A stretch of DNA of 64,000 nucleotides from Sweltsa coloradensis (lineage: Eukaryota; Arthropoda; Insecta; Plecoptera; Chloroperlidae), in the NCBI GenBank assembly GCA_024449915.1, contig JAMZAV010000068.1:62001-126000 (forward strand). The letters are read 5' to 3'. Within the stretch, counting starts at the first letter, position 1. Every line of letters starts with the position of its first letter. The notes beneath the pieces are model-generated. The model saw only the letters and a list, made by a program, of their open reading frames with translations. It had not been told where the DNA came from and ran no database searches. The position numbers and the translations under genes were made by a program. Of this stretch, positions 1 to 10,452 are shown piece by piece.

Positions 1-2
1 TC

Positions 3-1511
3 ATGTTCAACATCACTCTTGATGGCGAACAGATTAAACAGACAGATGAGATGAAGTACCTTGGCGTGACTCTCGACAAAAAAATGACCGGCAAGATCCA
101 CTTTGAAAAGGCTGCAGAGAAGGGCCAAAAACGACTACGACTCCTTCAAAGGGTAGCCGGTGTGTCCTGGGGCGCAAAACTAGACACTCTGGCGCTGACC
201 TACAAAACGTACATCAGACCAGCCATTGAGTACGGCACCGAAGTCTTTCCTGCCGCCGCCGCCGCAACGCACGCCAGCCATGTCGACAGAGTCCAAAATC
301 GAGCCCTTCGCCTCATAACGGGAGCAGTGAAAACCACCCCAATTATCGCCATGGAGTGGTTCAGCCAAATTGAGCCTCTACAGCTAAGAAGAGAGCAGCG
401 CGCTGTCCAACTGCACGAAAAACTGGCGCGCCTAAACCCCGACAAATGGCTCAACTACCCAACCTCAAAAGTCAAGGCGCACACTAACTTTGCTGAAACA
501 GTCCACCAACTGAAGAGTATAAACTGTCCTATCCTCCTAGAAGCACCACGTGCACCACTTGACGTACCACTCCCAGAGCTTCTGCCGGACAAGTCCAATC
601 AGCTTGCCCCGGGGACCAAAATTGACGGCATCGAGAAGAAAGATGACCATGACCATAAAGAACTGAAAGAGCTTGCCGAGAAGCACCTGAAGAAGCACTT
701 TCCTCTTCAAGAGTGGGTGCACATCTTCACAGACGGCTCCTATGACTCGGCTACAAACAGAACAGGTTACGGCATCCACTGCATCTTCTTTGAAGAAGCC
801 ACTCCAATGGGAGCTGGCGAAACATACTTCGACGCTGAGGTCGCAGCCATTGCCAGGGCGGCCGAAAAAATCGCCGAGACCCCCGCCTTCCCCCTCAACA
901 AGACAAAATTTGTGATCCTAAGCGACAGCGTCTCAGCCATCCAATTTGTCTCTCAAGCAGCGAACCTCCATCCTAAATCGCTGCTTTTCAAAAACTCCCT
1001 TGTCGGCATCCGACAGCAAAACAAACTATTAGAGACTCAATGGATCCCCAGCCACTGCAAGATCATGGGGAATGAAAAGGCAGACTTCTTGGCCAAAAGT
1101 GCCACAAAAGCACCGCAACCACCAGCAGCGCCTCTCTCCTACCAAAATGTCAAAACTAAGATCAAGTCAACCACAAAAAGGATCTTCAGAAACACCACAG
1201 AAGAGACTTCACGACTAAAGAACTGGTGGACCGAGATCAAAAAAGGGCCAGACAAAGACTGGTCGAGGAAGACGGCCACCGCCCATTTCCGGCTTGTAAC
1301 CGGTCACGACGTCTTCCAGCACCACCTGCACCGCTTCAACATTACAAACGAACCGGCCACCTGCAAACTTTGTAATTTAGAAGATCAAGACAGAGCGCAT
1401 CTCTTCAGATGCGCCGCCCTCAAGAATGACATTGACTCCCTGCCCGATGACCTGAACAGGATAGAAAAGGAGGCAGTCTTATATTGGATAGCAAGACAGA
1501 AGAATGGCTGA
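3..1511 (+). CDS. LINE ORF2 3' portion (reverse transcriptase C-terminal region plus RNase H), truncated by window edge
   Basis: C-terminal 502 residues of a non-LTR retrotransposon polyprotein; the first Met is only where the window begins, and the reverse transcriptase palm would lie upstream. Visible parts are a thumb-like region (YLGV near residue 19, then RLLQRVAG, YIRPAIEYG and a QNRALRLITGA stretch), and an RNase H domain with FTDGS near 242, a DAE acidic position near 277, SDS near 307 and WIPSHC followed by GNEKAD near 347-360. At the end is a C-X2-C-X8-H-X3-C motif starting at residue 454. All expected RNase H acidic residues and the late His are present. In such elements RNase H removes RNA from the RNA:DNA hybrid during target-primed reverse transcription. 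RNase H after the reverse transcriptase suggests an I, R1 or Jockey-like lineage; the exact clade is my inference. The frame is open to its stop, so this copy may be young. An A-rich tract follows 20 bases later. Confidence 0.93.
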   Translation: MFNITLDGEQIKQTDEMKYLGVTLDKKMTGKIHFEKAAEKGQKRLRLLQRVAGVSWGAKLDTLALTYKTYIRPAIEYGTEVFPAAAAATHASHVDRVQNRALRLITGAVKTTPIIAMEWFSQIEPLQLRREQRAVQLHEKLARLNPDKWLNYPTSKVKAHTNFAETVHQLKSINCPILLEAPRAPLDVPLPELLPDKSNQLAPGTKIDGIEKKDDHDHKELKELAEKHLKKHFPLQEWVHIFTDGSYDSATNRTGYGIHCIFFEEATPMGAGETYFDAEVAAIARAAEKIAETPAFPLNKTKFVILSDSVSAIQFVSQAANLHPKSLLFKNSLVGIRQQNKLLETQWIPSHCKIMGNEKADFLAKSATKAPQPPAAPLSYQNVKTKIKSTTKRIFRNTTEETSRLKNWWTEIKKGPDKDWSRKTATAHFRLVTGHDVFQHHLHRFNITNEPATCKLCNLEDQDRAHLFRCAALKNDIDSLPDDLNRIEKEAVLYWIARQKNG

Positions 1512-1750
1512 AGAGGCCAACTTTGCACAAGAAAAAAAAAAAAAAAAAAAAAACAAAACAAACAATACGGTACACTACAGACTAATCAGAGGCGAAGACC
1601 GCACACAAAAGTAATGTTTGTCCCGGTCTTTCCATTCCAATACCCTAGGCATTTAAGTTCCGCATAACCATCTAGCATGTGTGCTAACGGTAATAAGATG
1701 GATTTTATCTGGTTAGGGCCCAACCCGGACTATTGCCTATAACCTATAAA
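1512..1750 (+). other. LINE 3' end region with A-rich tract
   Basis: About 20 bases after the LINE stop codon there is a run of some 22 A residues, then an A/C-rich patch to about 1565. The short 3' UTR and A tract would fit the end of the retrotransposon. The remaining bases up to the neighbouring family A element show no frame or motif I recognise and may be either more LINE 3' UTR or host sequence. Confidence 0.5.
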
Positions 1751-2476
1751 CTAGGAAACGCTCAGTTGGACGCGTTGATAAGCGAGCACGTGCTATAGCT
1801 AGACCCACATTGCACATTTTTTTAAATTTTAAAATTTGCGACGTTCGCTGTCCACAGGGCCATGTTTCCAATATTATTTATTATTGCCAAGGTATTTGGG
1901 TAAACCCGTGTGTAAACCTTTACTTTGTGAACAAAATCCACCGCCATCTAGAGGACCTTGACTCCTTGAGAAAACTATTTTGTTGAAAAATAATAGACTG
2001 CTTCCTCGAAAGTATTTTGATTACTTCTAGGTGGCAGTGCATTAGAAACTTCGCGCGTCTTTTCGTTGCCATGGCAACGTTACTTTTGTTATAATGTAAT
2101 TTCCATCTACACTACTTATCGGATCAAAATAAAATTAACATATTCGTGACCGGACGGACATTCTAAATGATTTGGCTATCTCAGATTTTGTCCCCGTTAA
2201 GTTTTAGAAAAAACTTTCGATTAACTTTAATGTAACTTTTTAACTTTTTGAACGATTTTGCCACAAAACTAATGGCATTCAATCGAGAACGAAACTTGCG
2301 GATGGTCAAAATTTCAACTCGATCCGAGCCTCCGTTCGAACGTTATGGCGAGACATACAAACAAACAAAAAAAAAAAAAAAAAAAAAACAAACAAACAAA
2401 CAAACAAAAAAAAAAACAAAACCAGTGACTAATTTTTCCGGCAGAGTCAAATGGAAACGCTCGCTTCGCTCGCTTA
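1751..2476 (-). mobile_element. Family A Helitron-like non-autonomous element, copy A1
   Basis: On the minus strand it begins with TTAAGCGAGC and ends with CTAG followed by T. Just inside the 3' end is GCTCGCTTA, the inverse of the start, then a hairpin with stem AACGC/GCGTT (1757-1776). A second copy in the opposite orientation at 13654-14367 matches along nearly its whole length, which defines both boundaries. The element is about 726 bp, encodes nothing recognisable, has an A-rich/CAAA tract (2360-2417) near its 5' end and a perfect X-box palindrome at 2064-2079. No target-site duplication is visible, as expected for Helitron-type insertion. Confidence 0.75.
2064..2079. promoter_or_regulatory. 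Perfect RFX X-box-like palindrome in A1
   Basis: CGTTGCCATGGCAACG is a 16-bp perfect palindrome containing the textbook RFX/DAF-19 X-box half sites GTTGCC and GGCAAC. It is conserved in the second family A copy. Binding in this genome is inference. Confidence 0.5.
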
Positions 2477-3014
2477 AAAAATAATAGACCTTCATTTGCA
2501 GGTTTTGTATTTATTTTGACTAACTTCTAGGCCTAGGTCAATGCCTCTGTTCTCGGCTAGGCCCTTGCATGCATTAGGCCTATTGCTGTGTAAGAGGCTA
2601 GCCAAATCCTAAATACCAAATACCAACTGGGCAACTGTACAATAAAACAACATAATAAAAATAAAAACTTCAAAATTTTCAATGAATTGAAAAAGTACCA
2701 ACACTAGTAATAAGTAGGCCTAATAACTAAAAATGATAGCCACTGTTTACCAGAATGATACGGAATTGTTCACAAACCACAATTTGATCTACATCAAGAA
2801 TAAGTCTTTTGGTCAACTCTGGTTGACTACCAGGTTTGAATTGAGGGCCTTAACAGGTCAGCTCCGAGACACAAGGTTAGTCCTACAATATACCGCCAAA
2901 TTAAAATCTCGTTGGGCACTAAGTACTCGGTGTCCAAGAACCTCCGGTAACACGTCGTTGCACAATATCTCACAAAGACTAGGATCAGGAAGTCTAAGCC
3001 TGGCACTAGATAGT
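2477..3014. other. Spacer between two convergent 5' ends of family A and B elements
   Basis: No gene seen. The stretch includes several GGCCTA words (about 2530-2590, 2717) and short AT-rich tracts. A frame at 2733-3074 runs into the family B element and is treated as chance. Confidence 0.5.
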
Positions 3015-4058
3015 TGGATGAGCGTAGCGAGCGAAGCGAAGACTTCAATTTCACTGACCCCCCAAAAAATTTGACTCTGGTGTTTTTTTTTTTTTTTTTT
3101 TTCCGTTTGTTCCCACGATTCCGGGCAAACGGCATAAGCGATCTTGATGAAAATTGAAGGGGACCTTCGAAATCTCTGAACTTAGACGTGCCACGTTTTT
3201 GGGTACAATCGAAGAAATATTTCTCACGAATATCGTACTTTTACAATTTTTTTCGATTTTTAGTGCAACCAATATTTTCGTGACATTTGGTTCGATTCTG
3301 ACCAAACAAGTGGGGCTACAACGTTCATATTTCACATGGACAATAAGGTTATGGTGATGTAGTACCTTTTGAAAGAAAAAGTTGAAAAAGTTAGCCAGAA
3401 TCCATAGAAATAAAGGTTTTAATATAAGTTTTTTGATTTTTAGTGCGATATTTTCGTCACATTTGGGCCGATTCTGACCAAACGGGTGGGGCTACAACGT
3501 TCAGATTTCACATAGGCATTAAGATTATGGTGATGTAGTATCTTTTGAAAGAAAAAGTTGAAAAAGTTAGCCAGAATCCATAGAAATAAAGGTTTTAGTA
3601 TAAGTTTTTCGATTTTTAGTGCGATATTTTTGTCACATTTGGACCGATTCTGACCGAACGGGTGGGGCTACAACGTTCAGATTTCACATGGGCAGTAAGA
3701 TTATGGTGATGTAGTACCTTTTGAAAAAAAAGTTGAAAAAGTTAACCAGAAACTATAGAAATAAAGGTTTTAATATGTGTTTTTCGATTTTTAGTGCAAT
3801 ATTTACGTCACGTTTGGGCCGATTCTGACCAAACAGGTGGGGCTAAAGAAAAAGTTGAAAAAGTTAGCCAGAATCCATAGAAATAAATGTTTTATGAGGT
3901 TTATAATAACAATTAACAAGTAACAATAGAAACTTGACAACAATCACCTACAATGCATTCACAAAGCACTTGCAAAGGAAAAGTGGTCCCACGCAAACTA
4001 AAAACTTACAAAAACGCTCTGAATCCATCAACGCGGCGGGACTTTAGCGTTTTCCTAG
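3015..4058 (+). mobile_element. Family B Helitron-like non-autonomous element, copy B1 (full length, multi-unit)
   Basis: It starts with TGGATGAGCG plus an AGCGAAGCG-rich stretch and ends in CTAG at 4055-4058, followed by T. The partner inverted repeat is degenerate here (an ATCCATCA remnant). The hairpin AACGC/GCGTT lies at 4030-4051. A T run (3082-3102) follows the 5' end. The body holds tandem units of about 176 bp, visible from the repeated TGGGGCTA anchor at 3311, 3487, 3663 and 3838. Short open frames in it are not conserved between copies. Other copies are at 9380, 28211, 40289, 61746 and 62574. Confidence 0.8.
3250..3860 (+). repeat. Tandem units of about 176 bp inside B1
   Basis: Three to four head-to-tail units, each containing a GTGCGATATTTTCGT-like segment, TGGGGCTACAACGTTCA, GGTGATGTAGTA and AAAGTTGAAAAAGTTA. 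Spacing between equivalent anchors is 176, 176 and 175 bases. The last unit is shortened. Copies B3 to B6 have only about one unit, so unit number varies among insertions. Confidence 0.85.
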
Positions 4059-5440
4059 TACTAATATTGAAAGGCCTACGACATGTTAAGATTTCTGGGT
4101 ATGAACTGTCTCGGTCACCACGGCACACTGAGACCTTGCTTGACTGGCGTCCAGTCATTAAGTTGAGTTCACGCCAAGTCAGCAAACTATTGTATTGTAT
4201 TGTATTTTATTTGCAGCTGTTAGATTACATTGGTCCTACTTAACTAATCCGTACATTCATTTATTTTATTTAATAATTTAATATTTTATCTATTTATTAT
4301 TTATTATATTTATTATTTATTATATTTATTATTTATTTATTTTTATATTATTTATTTATTTATTTTAAATATTTAATATTATTTACATTTAGTACATTAA
4401 TTTATTTGGCAGCAATATGCCTAAATGTTACGTACTTTTATGTATTTACAATTTCATACATCTTAGGCCTAACATTTCTTTTCACTACATAGCTACAAGG
4501 GTATGCTCATGCTAAGCTGCTTTCTTGAAGTCATCTAGGTCCTATATTGTACAAACATTTTTCTATTAGGTAACTTCTCAATTTTCTTTTAAGGCTATTC
4601 CAGTGGTCTCCCTTGAAGACCCGTGTTGGCCATTGCCCCCCACACTATGATAATTATCTTACAGAGTCTAGCTTAGTATTACACAAAACATAGGCTACAG
4701 AGAATAACATCACCTAAAATACAACACAAAATGGTGGCCACATTACAATGACCCAAGTATATCACGCACGTTCAAAGCGCTTCGGATGAAAGCGTCTTGG
4801 TTGCAGCCGATTGCAGACTGTGATATAGGGCCTATGCCTTGAATTTGCCTCAAAGCGTTTCCGATCAACTCGCTTTCGGAAGCGGAAGCAAGCGGTGGGA
4901 ACTTAACTGCCTTGGCTTATGTGATACCTACACTTCAAAGCGGCTTCGAGTGATGCGTGCGTATCCACCGCCATGTCTATTCCCGTGGCAGAGTTAAGTC
5001 GCCTACAGAATTAGAATAAGGCTCAACTGATAAAAAAATGATCAAGCAATGGACAACTAGTCAAGGCGGGGCTTAGCTAGTTCCGAAAAATCCAACAGAT
5101 AGCGCCGCGAACTGTGGGACAAGCTGCAACCTAAGTGTGGTTGGCGCAATGGACTTCAACGTGTTTTTACGCCCGTATGGGTGGAAAAAATCCTTGAAAA
5201 ATATGTTTTTTTTTTAGAATGGGCTTAGCCAAAGACTATGTAGATCAAGAAGGAAGCCAGCTGCTTTTTAGGGAAGACTGTTTGTCCTATATTATGTCCT
5301 AGAGGATGTGTGGACTTCGGAAAACGGTGGTCATCATAGTCCCTATACCTTTGGGTTTAGAATGATTATAGGTAAACCCAAAGCCTTTACTCTAGAAAGC
5401 ATTTTTTAAAGTTTAGTATCAGGTTTAGGCAAACATAATT
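4059..5440. other. Non-coding stretch with AT-rich low complexity and a cluster of AAAGCG-type motifs
   Basis: No gene recognised. 4190-4212 is a short TTGTA tandem. 4255-4385 is almost pure TTATTTA low complexity. Between 4770 and 4950 four variants of an AAAGCG(C/T/G)TTCGG-like motif occur in both orientations, which would fit the subterminal repeats of a cut-and-paste transposon relic, but no clear termini were found. Confidence 0.45.
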
Positions 5441-5868
5441 TATTATTCCTCAGTTCTAGGTTCTAATCCTAGGCCTACACGGCTAGGACTAGACACACCT
5501 CTTTGCTAAGATTTAGGCCTAGACATGTACCCCTCTTTATAGTTTAAACACAGTTTAGGCCTTTAACCTTGGAAGCTTTAGACCTAGGCCTACCTTAAAA
5601 GCAAAATCAAGGCTATACTGTTAATTTTAACCTACCAATAAGCAGAGACTAGGCCTAGGTGTTATTTTCCTTTCCATATAGACCTACCCTAACTACTAGA
5701 TATAGGCCTACTTTTACTATCATAGGGGTCAACTGTGTTATGTTAACATAAAACTAACTATGTATGCAATACTTAATGGAAATAAAGCAACATTCTATTC
5801 TATTCTAGCTAGATCTAGGCCCTACACCTAAACAAGAGTAGCCTGTCTAGTGCTTAGGCCTCTCTCTT
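5440..5868. repeat. Cluster of dispersed GGCCTA/TAGGCCTA words
   Basis: The hexamer GGCCTA, often inside the palindrome TAGGCCTA or CTAGGCCTA, recurs about ten times at irregular spacing. It ends near a polyadenylation-like AATAAA (5781) and a short TTCTA tandem (5793-5808), which could be the 3' end of a decayed retroposon. No coding frame. Confidence 0.5.
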
Positions 5869-6852
5869 GTGCAGAATTATAGGGCCGCGTCAAACAGGTC
5901 TACTCATTATCGCCTGCCTGCTACAAGCATTAAGTTTAGAATGAAGATAGTTTGGCCAGTCCGGGAAATAAAAAAATGGGTAAACACATGGACAGGGCTC
6001 CATCTCGCAAACACTTTAGTTTGCCATGAGGAATTTGTTTGTAATCGGAATCCACGAAATGCAAAGAACATTATAGGCCTACAAGCATGGTATCACATGT
6101 CTTCGTAAAACATTTCTTATCTATCTGATTTTAACTTCCCACGTCTTATTTCTTTACTTGATATCCTTCAGAAACGAGTGTAAAGACACCCCTCCTATTT
6201 TAGCTCTTGACGAACATCGTGAAACAACACAATATTGAGCCATTTTAAAACCAGAAAAACAGTCTTTAATTAAAAGGGACAGTTAAAGGGTGCCAAAAAA
6301 TTTAAAAATTTGTCCCCACAGTACGGCCATCTTTTAGGGACATGTTTTGGTCGTGGGGCGTCAGGGGGGAGTTACTCGTCCATTTTTCAAACCAGTGGGG
6401 TGAGCACAAGGCTTAACCCGGGGGACCCCGCATAGACCTAGGAACCACCTTTACAAATTTCCCCAATAGGTCCAAGGGTTCCCCAAAAAGGGCAAAATAG
6501 TCAGGTTTGCCACACTCCCCACTAGGTTTCAGGTTCTCCCTGGGGAGGCCTACATCCTCAGATTTCTAAAAATTTCCCAGGCCTAGCGGAAACTGGGGTT
6601 CGGTTTAAAAGTGGCCCAAATTTTAAACACTTTTAAATGTGTTTTTTGGGGGGTTAAGGTTTTGAAGGTTTTTTGTTTTTAAAATTTGCGAGTTTTTAAA
6701 AGGGTTTAATTTTTTTTTGTTTAAAATAGGGGGCCCTTAAAGGGTTTTGTAAGGTTACTTAAAGTGAGTGTACGGCTCGGTGGGGTGGTGGTTTAAAAAG
6801 TTGGCCACTCTCAACCCAACCAGTACCGGCCCCGCTACTGGGCACTCTTTTT
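5869..6852. other. Non-coding stretch; latter half rich in expanded homopolymer runs
   Basis: No recognised gene; a 79-codon frame at 5869-6108 has no identifiable features. From about 6290 onward the sequence becomes unusually rich in short runs of G, C, T and A. Confidence 0.4.
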
Positions 6853-7567
6853 CGCTAAAAAGGGGGGGGTCCAACTTTCAAACCCCAAAATTTTTTTCCC
6901 AAAAAAAAAAACAAAAAGGAAAACCCCTTCAAATTTGAAAAAAGTTTTTTAAGTAAGTAAAGTGAGGGAATTAAAAGTAAAAACCCCCGAAATTTAAAGA
7001 AAAAATGGGCAAATAATTTTCATTTTTTGAAACTCGTTTGTCTCACTCGATTCCAAAGCGCCCTTTTGATTTGGTTTTTATTGTTTATTTACTTGTAGGG
7101 GTAACCCAACCTTTTTTCCCGGGGTATTTTGGTTATTTTATAAGGGAAACAATTAAATAGTCCCAATAGCACGGGGGGGTTTGGGGGGGCCCAGCCCCCG
7201 GGGTCCAGGGGCGGAGCCCCGGCGGGGGCGGGGGGGGTGGCCCCCCCGAACAGAAAGAGTACAAACAAAAAAACACGACAAGGGGGCCGGGAGGACAAAG
7301 TAAATTTGGGGTGTTTTGGTTTTGGTTCGGTGGGGAATGGAGAGACCCTTTGGGAAAATGGGGCCCCCGTTGGTCCAAAAATAACAGTGAATTAGTTGTG
7401 AGTTAAAAATTGTGTTTCACCTATGGGAATTGTTAATTTTTGAAAGTGGTTTATTTAAAAATAAATTGTTAAAATTGAATTTTTTCACATTCATTTCTAA
7501 TTTTTAGTTGTTTTCCCTTTATTTTATTGGGGGAAAAGTGTGGTTGAAAGTTGGACCCGCTTAGCGA
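6853..7567. mobile_element. Candidate inverted-repeat transposon relic
   Basis: 6853-6886 reads CGCTAA, then a G-rich run, then GTCCAACTTTCAAACCC. The right edge at about 7540-7567 is its inverse (GGTTGAAAGTTGGACCCGCTTAGCG), giving terminal inverted repeats of about 25 bp around a body of about 0.7 kb. The body has a G/C-rich core (7170-7250) and no coding frame I trust. The repeats differ mainly in homopolymer length. No clear target-site duplication. Confidence 0.5.
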
Positions 7568-7574
7568 CAAGATT

Positions 7575-7850
7575 CCGCTACATGGACGTCACGAGGTAGG
7601 GCTAGGGGGCTTAGCCTAGAACCACGACTCCTCCAAAAGGTCTCGCAGCCTGGGACACCCACGCCCAGACAAGAACCCAAGATGGCCTAGGGCTAGGCTA
7701 CACCCTACGCCAACGCCTACACTAACCCTGAACGTACTTGGCCTAGACCTAGTGAGCCTTGGAGTCTAGGCCTACTTCTAGCATGACTAGACTTAGACTA
7801 GGGCCTAGTAGGGTTAGTGAAGATATAGGCCTACACCCAAACAAAAAAGT
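7575..7850. repeat. Second cluster of GGCCTA words
   Basis: TAGGCCTA, GGCCTAG and CTAGGC variants recur through the segment, similar to 5440-5868. No frame and no other structure seen. Confidence 0.45.
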
Positions 7851-7968
7851 TCTAAAGTTGAGAGAAAAGTTGTGAAAATGAAAAACTACTCTCCAAACAA
7901 CGTTGGTACAAACAACGCCTACTTAAGTAGACCGTAAATAAACTTGGATGGTTATAAAATGACTTACC

Positions 7969-8162
7969 ATTGAATGGATAACGAAGTATGGCTAACTTCC
8001 AACCACGAGACAGGTTAGGCCCCTTGCCGGAAAAGCGGCCCTCGGAAAAGCAACTAGTTTTCACGACCGAACCGTTGAGACATTCCAGAGACAAGACAGA
8101 GGCAAGGTGAGGCAAGGCAGTAGGCATACCGCTTGACAGTTGACATGGCGTCTGGTCGAAAG
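7969..8162 (-). other. Candidate first exon on the minus strand
   Basis: On the minus strand an ATG in good context (GACGCCATG, about 8145) and a second ATG (about 8127, frame open for 91 codons) are followed by a consensus splice donor, ATG|GTAAGTC at about 7968. The upstream flank (8150-8340) is richer in CG dinucleotides than its surroundings, as expected near a promoter. The predicted peptide matches nothing I recognise, so the exon may be untranslated or absent. Confidence rests only on the donor and the base composition. Confidence 0.25.
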
Positions 8163-8257
8163 TCGAACATAATCGAATCGTAGCAACAGCAATCTAGGAG
8201 GCCGTGAACGGGAAAATATGAAGCGACGCGGGAACGGGAACTATATTACCCCGTACC

Positions 8258-8289
8258 AGAGTCGATAAAGAAGTTTCTTTATCGACTCT
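8258..8289. repeat. Perfect 15-bp inverted repeat hairpin
   Basis: AGAGTCGATAAAGAA and its exact complement are separated by two bases. It lies in a segment with repeated CCCGTAC words. It could be a transposon end joint or a small structured element; nothing else defines it. Confidence 0.7.
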
Positions 8290-8522
8290 GCCCGTACTGG
8301 CCCGTACCCAAGGTGCTTGCCCCTATCCACCCCGAGCTTTGAGTGTGACACCCGTACAAGCAAAGAAAGACAGAAAAGAAGAGTATCACACTACATGAAG
8401 CAGTATATTTTAAAATTTAATTTCTTTTGGATATATCACACAGTTGGAGATAGATATTAAAATTATGAAATAAATAACAACAATACAATGATGATGTTCG
8501 TAAAGAGAAAAGATATGTTGCT

Positions 8523-8544
8523 ATATATATATATATATATATAT
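8523..8544. repeat. (TA)n microsatellite
   Basis: Uninterrupted TA dinucleotide repeat, followed by short AAT runs (8552-8568). Confidence 0.9.
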
Positions 8545-8865
8545 GGTGTTATAATAATAATATAATAATGATGCTTTAGCATGGAAACCAGTATTGAGTG
8601 CGATACAAGTTGTCCCAGCTCAACTGGCAAGGGACGCATCTCGAAGTTTGGATGAGAATTACGAGACACCCACATTAGCGTCAGAAATAAGTCAACCCAT
8701 GCAGACACGTAGCCAGACCACTAGAGATCAGTTCAGTTTATTTAGCAGTTTCATTACATGGCATACATTTGTAACATTAATTTATCTATATAACAGCCAT
8801 AATACATTGTCAACAAGAACACATACGATCACAGAACACAAAAATACGGTTGTTTTTGTTGGCGC

Positions 8866-8960
8866 CATGAAGGTGCTGTGCTAACATGTGCTGCATGGTG
8901 GAAACGAGTTTCTAGCAGCACCTCCGTGACGTCACAGCCAAGATGGCAGCGCCCACAAAT
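8866..8960. promoter_or_regulatory. Hairpin with CRE-like and YY1-like sites
   Basis: Inverse-related ends (GGCGCCAT with ATGGCAGCGCC; AGGTGCTG with CAGCACCT) bracket about 95 bp. It contains TGACGTCA (CRE, about 8928) and AAGATGGC (YY1-like, about 8940), a pairing typical of TATA-less promoters. A consensus donor (CTG|GTAAGT) follows near 9022, so a short 5' untranslated exon on the + strand is possible. It could equally be a short inverted-repeat transposon. Confidence 0.3.
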
Positions 8961-9107
8961 CTCTACTAAAACTACCGTATACACGACACCAAATACTTCA
9001 TGTAGTTGTCATTAATTTACTGGTAAGTACCAACTGTCCAAGCAACCATACACATCTTATTGCCAACTGCCGTGCAGGGCATAACAATAGTAGTAATCAC
9101 TTACTCA

Positions 9108-9129
9108 CTTTATAACAATAATAATAAAA

Positions 9130-9176
<47 letters not shown>

Positions 9177-9195
9177 TAATAATAATAATAATTAA
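9108..9195. repeat. (AAT)n microsatellite
   Basis: About 85 bp of AAT/ATA trinucleotide repeats with two interruptions. Confidence 0.9.
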
Positions 9196-9379
9196 GAATA
9201 CCAATTAAAGGTGTATTATTAAAATTAAGATTAAAAATTGAAAATTAAATTAAAAATTATCATAATATGACTGTTAATATCTAAGAACTAACAATGAATG
9301 CTAATATATAGACTTAACTCTCAGATCTCTCAGATGGTAGCCTTGTACACACCTATTGAGGGGAAAAAAATTAATTTAA

Positions 9380-10452
9380 CTAGGAAAACGCTAAAGTCCC
9401 GCCGCGTTGATGGATGAGCGTTTTTGTAAGTTTTTAGTTTGCGTGGGACCACTTTTCCTTTGCAAGTGCTTTGTGAATGCATTGTAGGTGACTGTTGTCA
9501 AGTTTCAATTGTTTCTTGTTAGTTGTTATTATAAACCTCAAAAACACATTTTAAAACCTTTATTTCTATGCATTCTGGCTAACTTTGTCACTTTTGCAAC
9601 TTTTTCTACAAAAGGTACTACATCACCATAACCGTAATGACCATGTGAAATATGAACGTTTTGCCCACCCGTTTGGTCAAAATCGGCCTAAATGTGACGA
9701 AAATATCGCAGTGAAAGTAAAAAAACTCATATTTAAACCTTTATTTCTATAGATTCTAGTTATACTTTTTCAACTTTTTTCTTTCAAAAAAGGTACTACA
9801 TCACCATAACCTTAATGACCATTGTGAAATATGAACGTTGTAGCCCCACCCGTTTGGTCACAATCGGTCCAATGCGACGAAAATATCGCACTAAAAATCG
9901 AAAACTAATATTAAACCTTTATTTCTATGGATTCTAGATAACTTTCTCAGCTTTTTATTTTAAAAAGGTACTTCATCACCATAACCTCAATGTCCATGTG
10001 AATATGAACGGTGTAGCTCCACCCGTTTGGTCAGAATCGGCCCATTGTGACGAAAATATCGAACTAAAAATCGAAAAACTCATATTAAAACCTTTATTTA
10101 TATGGGTTCTAGCTAACTTTTTTCAGCTTTTTGTTTCAAAGGTACTACATCACCATAATCCTAAAGTTCATGTGAAATATGAACGTTGTAGCCCACCCGT
10201 TTGGTCAGAATCGACCCAAATGTGACGAAAATATCGCACTAAAAATCGAAAAAAATCGTAAAAGTACGATATTCATGAGAAATATTTCTTCGATTGTACC
10301 CAAAAACGTAGCAAGTCTAAGTTCAGAGAAAACGAAGGTCCCCTCAAATTTTCATCAAGATCGCATATGCCGTTTGCCCGGTAGAGAGCGAACAAACAGA
10401 CAGAAAAACAAAAAAAAAAAACAAACAAAAAAACATTGGAGCACAAAATTAT
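9380..10452 (-). mobile_element. Family B Helitron-like element, copy B2 (5' end lost)
   Basis: Minus-strand copy. Its 3' terminus is CTAG at 9380-9383 (followed by T on the minus strand), preceded by the AACGC/GCGTT hairpin, the TGGATGAGCG inverted repeat and the same body as B1. It holds about four units of 176-180 bp (anchors near 9663, 9843, 10014 and 10193). The tract that is T-rich in B1 is seen here as CAAA/A runs at about 10395-10432. The terminal TGGATGAGCG at the 5' end is missing. Confidence 0.8.

Noticed and set aside
1751..4058. Classical Helitron with a 5' TC end
   Set aside because: The 5' ends begin with TGGATGAGCG or TTAAGCGAGC, not TC. The asymmetric inverted repeats fit Helentron-type elements better.
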